From Cristatella mucedo (Eukaryota; Bryozoa; Phylactolaemata; Cristatellidae), in contig WPIO01000024.1 in the NCBI GenBank assembly GCA_009760855.2, positions 984,501 through 1,048,500 on the forward strand: DNA of 64,000 nt, read 5' to 3'. The translations under genes and the position numbers were made by a program. Shown here in pieces: positions 23,481 through 48,300 of the stretch. Positions within the stretch are counted from its first letter, which is position 1. Every line of letters starts with the position of its first letter. The notes beneath the pieces are model-generated. The model was not told the origin of the DNA, did not search any database, and worked only from the letters and a program-made list of their open reading frames with translations.

Positions 23481-24195
23481 GTCAAAAACTACTACTTCTC
23501 TGCTCTGGAAAATGATGAGATTCGTTGATATTTTTGCGAAATGTAAGGACTTTCAAGTAGAATATTTTAACTTCAATCAATTTTGCTTTTGCAACCGAAA
23601 CTAATTCGATTGGAGTATTTTTTGGCAAATCTTTATTTCGTTCTGGTTCAGTCGGTTAGCCTCAAGCCTGATTGCATCTTTAATCGGCTCAATGCCTCAA
23701 ACGGGCGTTTAAAGTTATAGTTTTCAGAGCGATGCCTATAACTACGAGCATAGTGGCACGATGCCTGAATATTTCAGAACGGAAGTAAATATCTAGGGCT
23801 CGGTGATGCTAAATCGTGGCCAGTAATTTTTAGTCCATTCTCGGACGCTGGGGGAAATTTGGAGACACCCACCCATCTATCGGTAATTGCAAGAGATTCC
23901 GTGTTGAGAAGGACACGAGATGTGCCTACTTAATCGGTGGTGGTCGCTCGCAGCAGAGTATTTTTGTCTCTGCACCTACGATGTCTGGTTTCTTGAGTGT
24001 TCCATTTCCCAGTCAGGCAGAAGCAGCAGTGATGATTCTCGGTTAGTAAATGATTGTTTGAGTGTTCCTGTTCCCAGTTTGAAATTCGCGCGAGATTAGG
24101 CCTAATTATTAGTAGAACAGTCAGCGATCCTTCCGCCCCAACCCATTAAAACGAAAAGCGAAAGCAAGGCTTGAAAGTGGGCACTATATTTAGTA

Positions 24196-24198
24196 TAT

Positions 24199-24267
<69 letters not shown>
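24196..24267. repeat. CA/TA/TG microsatellite
   Basis: Runs of CA, TA, TG and TA dinucleotides; partly self-complementary. Confidence 0.9.
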
Positions 24268-24271
<4 letters not shown>

Positions 24272-25158
24272 ATGCATAGACTACATACATAGGTCACACC
24301 TGGCTTAAGCGAAGGTACGTTAAGTACCAGGACAGTTTTCCCTGGAATAGCGGTGTGCTTATGGACGAGGTATGTGTCTTTGTCGTTATGGTTATCGTGA
24401 GGGGCTACCATCTCAGCTAGACGCGCAGCTAAATCGTTCGCTTGCGGAAAAAGCTTCGCTGAAATCCCCTGCTTGTACTCGTTAGCTCTAAGAAGTGCCT
24501 GTCAACGAGTTCAAGAACCCTGAATAGGTAAATAACTAATTTAAGTGAAAAAAACGACAGCGACGATTTCTTATGAATGTAAGCGAGAACTTTCTTGAAG
24601 CTTGGTGGAATCGAGTGTGACGATATTTTAAAGATTGAGAGGAATCTGTGAAGGAAGCTGCCGAAATAATCAATTCCAATTTCTTTTAAAAGCCACTAAA
24701 TTCAACAACCTCAATGAAATAGCATGCTTAAATGTGGCTGTGGCGGCGGCGGTGGTGACAGCAGGCTGGCGATGGCAGCGCCGGGAGCAGGGGTAGAGCC
24801 GGTGAATGCAGCGGCGGCGAATGCAGTGGCGGAAGGAAGCTCTACAGCTGCAGGCAAAAGGCGACCGCTTAGTGCCCTGCTCAAAATGCAGCTTCCGCGT
24901 AATATTAGCGGCCAACTCATTCATATATTTCCAAGCTGATGTAGGCGATGCAACACTCACTCTAATGCGTAGGCGCCCGCCAGCTCTAATGCGTAGGCGC
25001 TCGTCAGTGCGATTGCACCCGTTGCGACGCGCGCCTTAACTGGAAATACACAGCGAGCGGTCAATTCCACGACGGTGCCGTCGTTGGCCAGCGGCCAGGG
25101 CTGATGACGACGCGACCACTGCTTGTTTTGAGGTGCGCCGTAGGTCTAGGCGCTGCGC

Positions 25159-25165
25159 TATTAAA
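25159..25165 (+). promoter_or_regulatory. Possible TATA-like element
   Basis: TATTAAA lies 42 bp before the ATG of the cysteine-rich peptide gene. It would place transcription start about 15 bp before the ATG. Position is the only support. Confidence 0.25.
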
Positions 25166-25206
25166 CTGCTGAAAAATCGTCGAGTGCCGTACGCTCACCT
25201 TTCAAA

Positions 25207-25333
25207 ATGGCTCCGCTAGCTGTTCGCCTGTTTGCTGCTTTCCTGCTGTGCTCCGCTGTGGCGTTTGCAGAGGAAGCGGACGTCGATTTCGCTGCATTCG
25301 ACGAGGTCGAAACGGACAACAAGCGACTGTGGG
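25207..25333 (+). CDS. Cysteine-rich peptide exon 1
   Basis: Signal peptide and acidic propeptide; ends LWG|GTAAGT in phase 1. Confidence 0.7.
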
Positions 25334-25681
25334 GTAAGTAATTCCAACCCGCTAGGTGCTAGAATTCGAAGACCTACGCCCAATAACGTAAATTTAGTAA
25401 GGCGAATATACGACAAAGCCACGAGCGCGGCGCATTGGACGAATAGCGATGCTAAAGCTAAGAAAAGTCTTACAGCTTGCCGTGAACGTGGCTGTGGCGT
25501 AGCACTAGTTTTGCTTCTTCCCTTTGAAGATCCTATTCCATGCAGAGATGTAACTGAAGATGCGTGTACTATCAAGGATACGAGGAAAGTTGGCGATCTA
25601 AAGTCCCGTCCAGTAAACCTAAAGGCGTGCCTTCGACAGATCAAGTGCTGCATTCAGTTCGTCTTTCTACCGAAAAATTAA
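25207..25681 (+). CDS. Secreted cysteine-rich peptide precursor, 92 residues, two exons
   Basis: Exons 25207-25333 and 25530-25681 join in phase 1 (279 nt including TAA). Residues 1-21 form a clear signal peptide (hydrophobic FAAFLLCSAVAFA). Residues 22-40 are acidic (EEADVDFAAFDEVETD) and end in NKR, a possible dibasic processing site. The remaining 52 residues hold five cysteines (47, 55, 76, 82, 83) in the pattern C-x7-C-x20-C-x5-CC. This is the layout of a processed secreted peptide, but I recognise no family. Exon 1 ends at GTAAGT. The exon 2 acceptor was set at CCCTTTGAAG because it has a strong pyrimidine tract and is in phase; the later ATGCAG would give an immediate stop. The TAA is directly followed by a consensus GTAAGT, so a 3'-UTR intron or an alternative longer form is possible. 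The odd cysteine count also hints that another isoform or a dimer may exist. Confidence 0.68.
25530..25681 (+). CDS. Cysteine-rich peptide exon 2
   Basis: DPIPCRDVTEDAC onward to the CC pair and stop. Preceded by TTGCTTCTTCCCTTTGAAG. Confidence 0.65.
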
Positions 25682-25789
25682 GTAAGTGTATCTGCTCACT
25701 CAAACATTTGTTAGCGAAATAGCTACTCCGTTCTGAATGACCCTTACTTTTTTATGGAGACACCTCTAGCCATGTTATGCTTGTCATTG

Positions 25790-25880
25790 AGCGGTCAGCC
25801 ACTAACCACTCGATCATGATTCCTTGCCGCAGCAAATGTAAAGTACCTTGATATAGATTGAGTTTTCGGAGTTACAACTA
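25790..25880 (+). mobile_element. LINE-A 3' end remnant
   Basis: GGTCAGCCACTAACCACTCG, GCAGCAAATGTAAAGTACCT and a decayed stem motif. Confidence 0.6.
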
Positions 25881-27083
25881 CAACTCGCCATAGCAAATGT
25901 ATTGTTCCTTCTATATTAAGGTCTTTGTTCTTTTGGTCTTTAATCCAGCTTATGAAGCTGTGATGCCCACGAATTGTGTCAAAATATGTTTTGTCTGCTT
26001 CCATTGAAGGAGAAATCTATATTACTGCAGATTAAATTTCTGTGAAGAAGTCGGCTAGGTTTTTAGTAGGGCGTAGCAACCGCCTCGTTCTAAGTAAACA
26101 CATTGAACTCGTTCGGCTGTTTGTTATAGAAACTACCATCGGCCGAAGTCAGTGCACTACCATTCTTATGCAACCATGATTCTCCGTAGATTGTAGGAGC
26201 AATTAGATGTTTGGAGAGCCACTATGCCTATTTATTTTTTCCCTCTGCATCGCGTTAAGGCCGGTTAGTTGTTTTTGCAAATCAAATATAAAAGCGCACA
26301 CATGTTCTTGGCGCTAATTGATCAAAACTGAAGACTTTATAAAGGCGACTCGCATTTCAGCTTATGATCACTGGGAGTGTACAACTTACTATTAGTAAAG
26401 AAACATTGCATAATCTCATACTCGCTTGTGGAATTTACTACCATTATCTCTACTGTAGGCATGACTCAGACGAAAAAGCTGAAAATCTCCATTCACGGAG
26501 ATTTTCAAGTCATGAAAGATGTTACTTTTGGACTTGTCATTAGCCGTTGCGTGAAGCGTTTCGAATAGGAATGGAGCGTCGACCAATACAATTTAAAAAT
26601 ATACGCAATTTGAGGCGACCAAGTGCGTTATACAGTGTTTAGCAGCAAAATAAATGGTTTTTTTCTTGCCCTTGATATTGAACGATTCGCATTACAAAAA
26701 TGTCGACAGGAATTGCAATGCGTATGCCTTCGTGACAAACCAACGTTAGGGAGTTGTCACGGACACAGGTTGGAACACAATTCGGCCAAGCATGTGAAGA
26801 TTGAATAATCAGTTGCAGGAGCCAGATTTAGTGAGCAAGCGACTACATCAGTCACGCGACAGCTAGTGACCCCACAAGAGGTTCATACTAATGGAGTCTC
26901 GTAACTACCAGCAGCTTGGAAGTCTAACATTAGTGTTTTGATTCGAAATGGGGGTCTAAGAAAGAAATCAAATTCTAACAGAATCTTCTGCCGAGAATCT
27001 TGGCACGAAAGAAAAAGCTCAATGGTGCATGGGCATTATTTAGCCACGATCGTCGTTCTAACTAGCTCAGTGTAGCCAGCGAT

Positions 27084-27120
27084 TCACTAGGCAAGGGGCC
27101 ACTGGCCCCTTGCCTAGTGA
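27084..27120. repeat. Perfect inverted repeat, 18-bp arms, 1-bp loop
   Basis: TCACTAGGCAAGGGGCCA at 27084-27101 and its exact complement at 27103-27120. Confidence 0.9.
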
Positions 27121-27852
27121 CGGACACCGATTTGAGCAGGCTCCTGTTTCTACGCGCCCCCACCCCAATCTTCTTCAACGACAGAAAACGTAATTCCCAA
27201 TTCCAATCGACTGGCGAACCGCGAGTTCCTGGCGAATAAACAACACGATTTGCCGGCTACTTTTTTATCCGTTGCGGGTCAGGCGGCCCCCCCCCCTAGA
27301 TAAAAGCTCCGGCCCCATCTCTGGTTAGAGCTGAGGTCGAGCACTTGCGCATCGCATCAGTACTAAGGTGTGAGCAAGAGATCGTCGGGTTTCTTCTATC
27401 TCGGCAGTGAAAGCTTCGGGAAGGGTAAAGAATAAGAAAGTAAACAGACTAGGAGGCCTTTCTATCCTATAACCACTCTTCCTCTTCTGTGATGCATGCA
27501 TGCGATGCTGCTACGAATGGCTAACAGAATAAATGTGCCTAGGCTTTTAGTAATGTCCTTGCCTTTTTCAAAAAGGCTGCTTGCAAGGCTTGGTATTCAG
27601 AAGGAGATACAAGACCAGGCGAAGCAAAGCAATCCATGCCCAGGGTGCTTACTGCCATTCCTATCAAGACACGGTAATGGTAAGCAGCAGACTGGCTTTT
27701 ACATAAAACATTCAAAACCAAGCAAGTGAATGTGAGTAAGATTATAGACCAAATCATTCCATAAAGTCAGCATTGCTTCAGTGTATAATGATCTGCTCAG
27801 AAATTAAGACTTGTTTCATGTTTCTTTGCTCGTTCTACTTGATCATTCACGC

Positions 27853-28015
27853 TGGTGTGGCCCAGCACTTAAAGAACTCACCTTTAACGACCGAGATCAA
27901 AGTGAATATAGTTGATGACTAAGGTCGGGGGGGGGGGATCGAGCCCCGTGGCATATGCTAAGCGCCTGAATAGAGATTAAGTTCTCTAAGGGCCCTATAC
28001 AAATGAATTATACCT
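27853..28015 (+). mobile_element. SINE-1, head diverged
   Basis: The tail GGCATATGCTAAGCGCCTGA, ATAGAGATTAAGTTCTCTAA and CCCTATACAAATGAATTA is clear. The tRNA-like head is degraded and contains a G-run (27926-27935). Confidence 0.72.
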
Positions 28016-28683
28016 ATATTATAATGCAACAGTGTTCGGTTCCATTGATCACTATATACTTCTCGAGTACTTCTAATCACTCCTGAGCGTTGCCGATGTA
28101 GCCCTGCAACAGTTCAGGTCCTATCTAATAGGAGATAGCAGAGTAATTATGTAAGCAGGCAATACTCATCCAACGAACCTCTTATTGGTAGATCCCTCAT
28201 TGGTAAGTGCTAGAGCCTTACTTACTGAATATAATCTTCCTCATGCGACGCAATGGCCGAGCCCAATGTAGGCTTTCACTTCTACTAAGGTACTGGAATA
28301 CAATGCCAAGATACTCGGCTGTACCTAGGCTTTCATCTCTATCAGACTTCCCGTGTGTCAAACTCTCGGAACTCCCTTGCTGCCTACATAGTGATGCCAC
28401 TCGCGCTTGATGGCAGCAATAATTCTAAAATTGAGGTACGATGAAACAAAATTATCCCTTATGGGCCAAATTTGAGAGGATCAGAAACGGAAAAGCGATC
28501 ACTTAAGGCCCGAGCAGCCAGTTTCTCGTTACCTTCCGTGGCTGGCCTGGGGTGTCCGAGAGACCAGCCATCCATCCATCGGAATGCGAGTACTAAGCGA
28601 CGGGGATGACTCCGCACTGCAAGACTTCCAGTAAAACACTGCCTAGGTCCATGTCCTTCATCGTTCACCTTGTCCCAAGTTAA

Positions 28684-29350
<667 letters not shown>

Positions 29351-29756
29351 TTAAAGGGCAGGCTTGGTCCAGCAGGGTAGCCGTATCAGTGCGACAGACG
29401 GGGGCTACAGAACCCTACTTGGATGCAACTGCATGCTTTCCGCGCTTACTTGGGCATTATTCACTGCTCGTAACTTACCATTAACTAGTCCTATTAACCA
29501 GTGAGTGTCTTCTTATGCGCTTTTTCACGCTGTCTCAGCGTGGTACCATAGCATGCCATTAACGATTGCTGGTTGCTTCTCCTTCAGCGAGGCGTATAGC
29601 TTATGGATAGCTATTTCGTTCTCTTAGGATGCAATGCTAATGAATTATTACTATTTATTCCAATTGCGTCATCAATTATTATCAACCTCAGTTTTAGTCT
29701 GCGATTCTAGTCAGGCAAAGCCTTTGTTGAGCGGCTCGAATCAGTTGTGACCAGCT

Positions 29757-29806
29757 TCGCTGGCTGGGTAAGGTAATGTATCTCAGTCTGCAACCCCACA
29801 AAGACA
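29757..29806 (-). mobile_element. LINE-B terminal fragment
   Basis: GGTAATGTATCTCAGTCTGC then AACCCCACAAAGACACTCAT is the complement of the LINE-B end. Confidence 0.65.
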
Positions 29807-29851
<45 letters not shown>

Positions 29852-29858
29852 ATATATA

Positions 29859-29968
29859 TTTGGTCCAGCGGTTAATGTGCTCGCCCCGACTAAGGTTTGG
29901 CTGAGGTCGTGGGCTCGAGTCCTGAGGCATATGTGAAGCGCCTGAATAGAGATTTAGTTCTCTATATA
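29859..29968 (+). mobile_element. SINE-1, first of an inverted pair
   Basis: TTTGGTCCAGCGGTTAATGT, GGCTCGAGTCC and GAAGCGCCTGAATAGAGATT are all visible. Its tail meets the tail of the next copy. Confidence 0.82.
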
Positions 29969-29971
29969 TCT

Positions 29972-30122
29972 ATATATATATAATTCACTTGTATAGCCCC
30001 AAAGAGAACATAATCTCTATTCGGGCGTTTCACATATGCCTCGGGGGGCCCGAGCCCACGACCTCAGCCAGGCCTTGGTCGGGGCGAACGCCTTAACCGC
30101 TGGACCAAACCAGCGCGGCGAC
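29972..30122 (-). mobile_element. SINE-1, second of an inverted pair
   Basis: The reverse complement reads GCTGGTTTGGTCCAGCGGTT ... GGGCTCGGGCC ... CATATGTGAAACGCCC and the tail. Tail-to-tail with 29859-29968. Confidence 0.85.
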
Positions 30123-31516
30123 GACGAGTAGCAGCGGGTGAATGGCTGGCGCACTACGGCCGTTTGCCTGCAAGCAAGCTTCCAATCGTATCCTATCATA
30201 ATAATCATATCCTAATCATAATCATATCCTATAGACAGCCGTTTAGGCCCCGCAGCAGGACAACCTGGCTGGCGAGCGCCGGTGAGCTGGCGACGCGCTC
30301 GCACACGTGACCGGCGATGCTTACGCAGCTTTAGCCGCAGGTGCCGCTGGCGACACTCTGGGAAGGCAAAGCACCCGCCGCGGCGATGCAGCCTCAAAGT
30401 TCGCCTATAGAACTCTACGTTTTGACCATTGCCGCCTACATTTTTCGATTCCGTCTTCCCTCTAGAGCTAGCTCAGCGGGGTTTCACAAGCCTACTAAGC
30501 CGGCGGCGGCTCCTAGTTGGTTGGCTGACGACAAGCGGCTTTCGCTCCTCAGCAGCAGATTCCGCTAGCAGGAAAGAGACGGCACAACGTCTGAGTTCAA
30601 AGGCGATGCTTGCGGTCACATTATACGCAGATTGCATAGCAATGTTATGACCGCGAAGCCCTCCCTCGGTAGTTCGGAACGTAGCAAAACGAGTGCACTG
30701 TGCAAAGACCTGAAGCTCGCAATACCTCAACGACAATAACACAGCGATCAATATTCTGCACGCAGCGCTAGTAACAATACCGTAGTAGAAAGAGCACACC
30801 AATAGTCAGTATATTACGGCTGATCCGACAAGTAACTTCCAGACGACTCGCTCTGACAGGCTCGCAGCAGCTCGCGCTCAAGCGTTAGCGGCTCGCCGAC
30901 CGGCCGAACATTGCTCCAAGAGAGCGACTGCGGCCAGGCGCGCGCCTCATATAGTAGCCAGTGTAGTCTGAATTAGCGTCGCCAACGGCACAGAACGCTA
31001 GCCGACGAGCAACACCACCAGTTTATTCCACCTACACACGGAGCAGGGCCAAGCACGACTCGCCTCTCGGCCCTCTCGCCCATCGGAGCGATCGGAGCGC
31101 CACTCCCCCCCCCACTCATTGTCAAAGCAACCACTAATAGCACGTCCCGGCTGCTTACCACATCGAGTGGCACAGCCCACTCGTACAGCGATCAAGGGGG
31201 CAGTGTCATCAATTAAATAAAACCACAGCCAGGTCATCGCAGTAGTCATCACGACACAGTCACTTTCGTACATAATTCTATACCGCACTGCTAATAAGAG
31301 TCGGCTTATCGCGGCCATTTCATAAGCCACTCGGTTAAAAATCAGCGGCAAAGTTCGTATTTCGTAATCGGAATTCAGCTGTCAAGCTCATGGTCCATAA
31401 TCGCGGGGCATTACAACACAATGTGTAGCGGCATTATACGCACGCCGCACGCGCCTCTGGTGAGGCCGACCGACAGCCACTTCCGGTCCCAGTAGCTCTC
31501 TAGCGCGAGAACGCAA

Positions 31517-43720
<12,204 letters not shown>

Positions 43721-43784
43721 ACGGCAGCATCGCCTAATGATCGCTTGTTATAGAACCCAAAGCGCTGTTGATAGCTGTGCATAA

Positions 43785-43790
43785 TTTATT
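43785..43790 (-). terminator. Possible NOC4L poly(A) signal
   Basis: TTTATT on the + strand is AATAAA on the - strand, about 160 bp past the NOC4L stop. It lies before the APPBP2 ATTAAA in + coordinates, so the two 3' UTRs would overlap. Confidence 0.5.
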
Positions 43791-43810
43791 TTTTTTGGTT
43801 TGCATTTAAA

Positions 43811-43816
43811 ATTAAA
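43811..43816 (+). terminator. Possible APPBP2 poly(A) signal
   Basis: ATTAAA lies about 90 bp after the APPBP2 stop and inside the interval between the two convergent stop codons. Confidence 0.4.
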
Positions 43817-43949
43817 ATTCCGCACCACTGTTAGGGGCAAACAGCCCTTGTCGAGAGCTCTCATGCACATGCACCCAAGCACCCGTACAATGCGCTGCAG
43901 CTGGCCGTGTAGGCCCACGGCTTTGTGCTGTATGCCCAGCCACTGGTTT

Positions 43950-44114
43950 TCAGCCATTAGACGTTCTGCAAAACTGCTCGTCGACGAGAACCAGCCTCTT
44001 CGCAGGTGGTGGGTTGATGGGTATGCTGCCTCCTTTTGAGCCCTTGCCAGTGGATGCCGTCGGTTGTTCAGCAAGCTGCTTTTTTCTACTCGAAGTCGTT
44101 TCTTTTTGCATGAG
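43950..44114 (-). CDS. NOC4L terminal exon
   Basis: Acceptor CTGCTACAG. Encodes LMQKETTSSRKKQLAEQPTA, a Lys/Ser/Gly linker, PINPPPAKRLVLVDEQFCRT and TGA. DEQFC matches the family C-terminus. Confidence 0.82.
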   Translation of the reverse strand, partial: LMQKETTSSRKKQLAEQPTASTGKGSKGGSIPINPPPAKRLVLVDEQFCRTSNG

Positions 44115-45338
44115 CTGTAGCAGGTTGGGAAAAGTTGTCTTTACTTGGGCGGTGGTTATAAAAAAGCAGGCAAGATTGGGTGCAAACATAGTCAGCATGT
44201 GCTGCCAGCCAAAAGGCCACAACTAACTTCACCCTCCCCCAAAGGGGAGGAGGGGGTCGGCTACTGCTTAGTACTACTGGTTCATAAACAAGTTAGGATA
44301 GGCACTTTCTCCTTTTGCTATAAACAGCAATTAAATCTCAAAATGCAAGCATATTGAAGGCTGAGTAAATCAATTGATCCGGTTTGGTCCAGCGTTGAAT
44401 GTGCTTGTCCCGACCAAGGTCTGCCTGGGGTCGTGGGATCGAGCCCGGAGGCATATGTGAAGCGCCTGAATAGAGATCAAGTTCTCTCAGGGCACTATGC
44501 AGATGAATATTTATTATTTTTTATTAATTGATTAGTGCCACTATAATTTCGAGTTTCCTTTCGTTAACTGCTAGCCCATCGCTACAAGCAATCGGTGTCC
44601 GAATCTTGAAGCCCGAATAATTGATTAGTGCCACTATAATTTCGAGTTTCCTTTCGTTAACTGCTAGCCCATCGCTACAAGCAATCGGTGTCCGAATCTT
44701 GAAGCCCGAATCTTGCTTCTCTTCCTGTACACATTAAAAACCTATTCGGGCCCTCAGATCTGCATCCTTAATGTCAGCTCTCTATACAGCACACACTCCC
44801 CCATGATAGTTCTACAGCTTTGCAGAGCCCAGACTGCATGCTTAGTAGAAGATAGATGTGCATAGAAAGTCAAGGGATAAATAGGCAGTGTTTTTAAAAC
44901 AAATGACAAACATGTATCATGAAACAAGGCTAGCTTGCTCTAACCTACCGAGTCCATCGTCAGTTCAAGGTAGGGTGTGAGGTCGAGCTCCTGCTGCGGT
45001 AGTGGGTCATTCAGTTTCTTAGCTGCACTAGCCACAGCATGGTAATAATGATTCTGCATGGACTGTAAAAAACCGCCAAAGGATAGCTGATGAAAATAAT
45101 GTACATACATATAATGTCATGTATAATGGCATCACGTAACCAACTTGGTTGGCATGGCATAGACTTTGCCGATGCCACAGCATACAAAAACTCAAACTGG
45201 CACACAGAAAAAGGCAGCTTGCAATCTTATGTTTGCCTATATCATACACGTATAATTGTGCAGCGCATTTTATGGTCGTGCAATTTTAATACAGCATGAA
45301 ATTGAGTAGCAGCTGCGCTGTACCACACTTAAGCATGC

Positions 45339-45399
<61 letters not shown>

Positions 45400-48300
45400 T
45401 GCCAGACTAGAATCACATCTTATTACATTGTTGCAGAGACCAGCGAGACCATCTCATTAACCAGTGTTTTCAACAATATTTACTATGTAACCCCCTGAGT
45501 CAACCAGAGTTATAAAGTACCAAACTTGGTCCGGCTAGCTGGACAGGGCCAGTGCCACCACCTTTACCTAGCCTCAAAAGCCCGGTGAACTGCCGAACAG
45601 TCGGGTAGCTTTCCACTGTCCACCCAGCAGTTGTAGTACAGCCAAGGCATGCTTGTCATTCTGGTGGGTTGGCAGCATGCTCAAAGGGCAAATACAGCTA
45701 GCTGACACTCCCGGACAGCAACTACCACCGGCTGTGCTAAGCATAAACTCACTACAATGGATTCCAACTCGTGCAGCAGTACATTGTTCAAATTCAATAT
45801 CCCCAATGCAACTTGGAGCACTGCATCTGCTAACTTCAGGTTTAACAGCTAATAACTCCATAAAGTAATAATAATAATACAGTTGATAAAGCGCCCCCAG
45901 AGAACTCAATCTCTTTCTAGGCGTTTTATATCTGCTGCACAGGAAACACGATCGAATAGTGAGTGGTATCATGCACTGCGTCAGCATGCAAGTATGGTTA
46001 GTGGCAGCATGCACAAAGTAAGCACTGTTGAAGGTGTGTAACGACATTTTCTGGGATGTTGACCAAAGTAGAGTCTCGTCTGTTAGCTCTCTCGACAACA
46101 TTTGATAAAACATAAGTGTTCTTTCTTAATTTATATCCTCCCTCTTGTAATCGCGGAGTATAATCTAAGCTATCACTTTTATTCAAAATGACAGATGCGG
46201 CTGCACTCTAATCAATGCCTGGCTTCGGGCATGTCAAAGTCACTAGCAGCATGTATTGCTGACACTCGCACTTTAATGGTAGCCAACTTTCTAAGATTGA
46301 ATGACGATAAAACTAGCTGAATAGCTATGGGCAATCCAAGCCTTACTCAGAACTTGATGATCATTTGTAATTAATAATGCATTTGTATAGCATCATAAGA
46401 GAACTTTATCTCTCACTATGCAGTTTACATATGCAATTAAGGAAACATGATCATATGATAAGTGGGAACATGCACAGGGTCAACATGCATTATGTGGTTA
46501 GTAACGATACGCACTGTCAAAATGCATAATATGGTTAGTGCTAACATGAATGATGCGAACATGCATAAGTATACAAAGAAAAAATCACAAAAACCCAGTA
46601 AATGCTGTGAGGATGGGTGAATTCTTAGCTTCTTTTAAATTGTTGTCCAGTCAGTGGATATTGCAACGTAAAGTCAGTTCCAGACTATGGGAGCATACGA
46701 GCTTTTGGCATGGTCTCCAAATACAGCAGAACACAGTACTTCATTTAGCAATATTACCTTGAGTTCCCACAGTGAGCTCCGAAGAGCATTACACTGAGAC
46801 AAGTCGGATTCGTTGCAGTTGTACGGGTCTCCTGCCACAGATCCTTCATGCTCATTGTGAGCCAGAATGTGACAACTTTTGTGACGAACCAGCAAGTTGG
46901 TCACAAACGGCAGGATCAGAAGAATACCATCAGGTGGAGCAGTTAGGGCCAGCCGTGACAGTCTCTTGGCAAAGGCTGCAACTAGGTATGCTGGTAGTAG
47001 GCTAAACAGTAATGTGAGCAATAAGTTAGATAGGCGGTTGTATGGAGCGCTGAACAGGTACTCAAGGAACAGGACGACAGTGGTGGACAGATAAAGGAAG
47101 TGACGCCAGGTGGACAGATAAAGGAAGAGCCATAGGCACGGCCTTCGGGTACTTACGTAGACTGTAAAAACAGGTCCAATAAATAAAAGAATCGAGCCTT
47201 GTACTTCACGTGAAATAACCCTGGTTGGAGTAATGCATATAGCTTTACAAAAAAATCGGGATAGTCCCTAAAAAAAAAAAGCTGTGTACTCACACCAATG
47301 CATCACCTGCATCCGGGTAGTGGCTCCCCTCCAAACAACAGCATGGCTACAAACAAGGGCATGCAACGCACACCGTCAGAGCTCAAACCTACATATATAC
47401 TGTGGATCACCAATTACCTTAAAACACCTCCTTTACACAAGCATCAAGTGACCAGCCTACACCAACCAGGGCTGAGTTTACACAGATTACCAGTAACCTC
47501 GGTCCACATCAGCAGCCAGGGCAGGCACACTCAGTAGTAACATTGAGCCAGCAACCGACCTTCGGCTAGCACGTGAGACTGAAACTGACAGCTATGCTGC
47601 GACAGCACGTAATACTTCAATAAACCGGATCAAGCGTCTTGAATGTGCTCAAGCACTCCAATTATGTTCTCTTGTAAGCTGACTGGGACGGATATTTGTC
47701 CCTCACAGGTTACAGTATGTCTAATCACAATATGTTCAGCTATCTACAGGCACCTGAAAACCGTCCTTTCAACCAAAAGATCTTCTGATACATTTTGAAA
47801 TTGTTTTATCACTTCATTTATAACTGTTGAAAGGCCACAAAACTTACCACTTGGTGATACTATCGGCTAAATAACGAATGCTGTTTAGACAAAGCTACCA
47901 CTACGACAAGGCTCAAGTGGCTTGAAACACCGGCAGTAAATGCCGTCATACGGCAGCAAACTATTGGGCCTTCGTGGATGTAGGTAGATTGCACAGAATA
48001 TGGCAGATGCTGACTGTGGCAACATACACGAGCAGGTGAGACTGACCGCTAGAATGAAACATTGGGTGTGTTCCAGCTGAGTCGGATAGCCAGTATAGTG
48101 AATCTTTAATTAAGGACACTGTTCACACATGCAATATGGATTAGATCGATGCATTATGTGGGAAACATTGCTTGTAGGATACTTAGCTTTTACTATGAGA
48201 AGAAGAAATAGCAAGCCTGAGTTGGATGATAAATATCCATTAGTAGCTAAAGGCAAATTGCTTGGGTAGCAAGCCTAGGTTCGTGGAGTTAAAAGGAAGG

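Larger units (their letters stand above)
19317..25206. other. Intergenic region between the DNase-like and cysteine-rich peptide genes
   Basis: Contains a SINE-1 copy (19717-19870), LINE-A pieces (20935-21115; 21478-22250, - strand), a long GA microsatellite (22841-22918), a Tc1/mariner remnant (23170-23480) and a TA/TG microsatellite (24196-24267). A GC-rich block at 22560-22700 and one near 24724-24850 (GGC/GCA-rich) have no recognisable coding content. Confidence 0.5.

Noticed and set aside
30998..31351. - strand open frame upstream of APPBP2, possible divergent gene start
   Set aside because: No signal peptide, domain or convincing donor; GC-rich promoter-like sequence often gives such frames.
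46674..46757. Continuation of the NOC4L frame past SSLWELK
   Set aside because: A GTAATA donor follows AAG at 46758 and the later residues enter LINE-A sequence; the true continuation is in the 44949-45062 exon.
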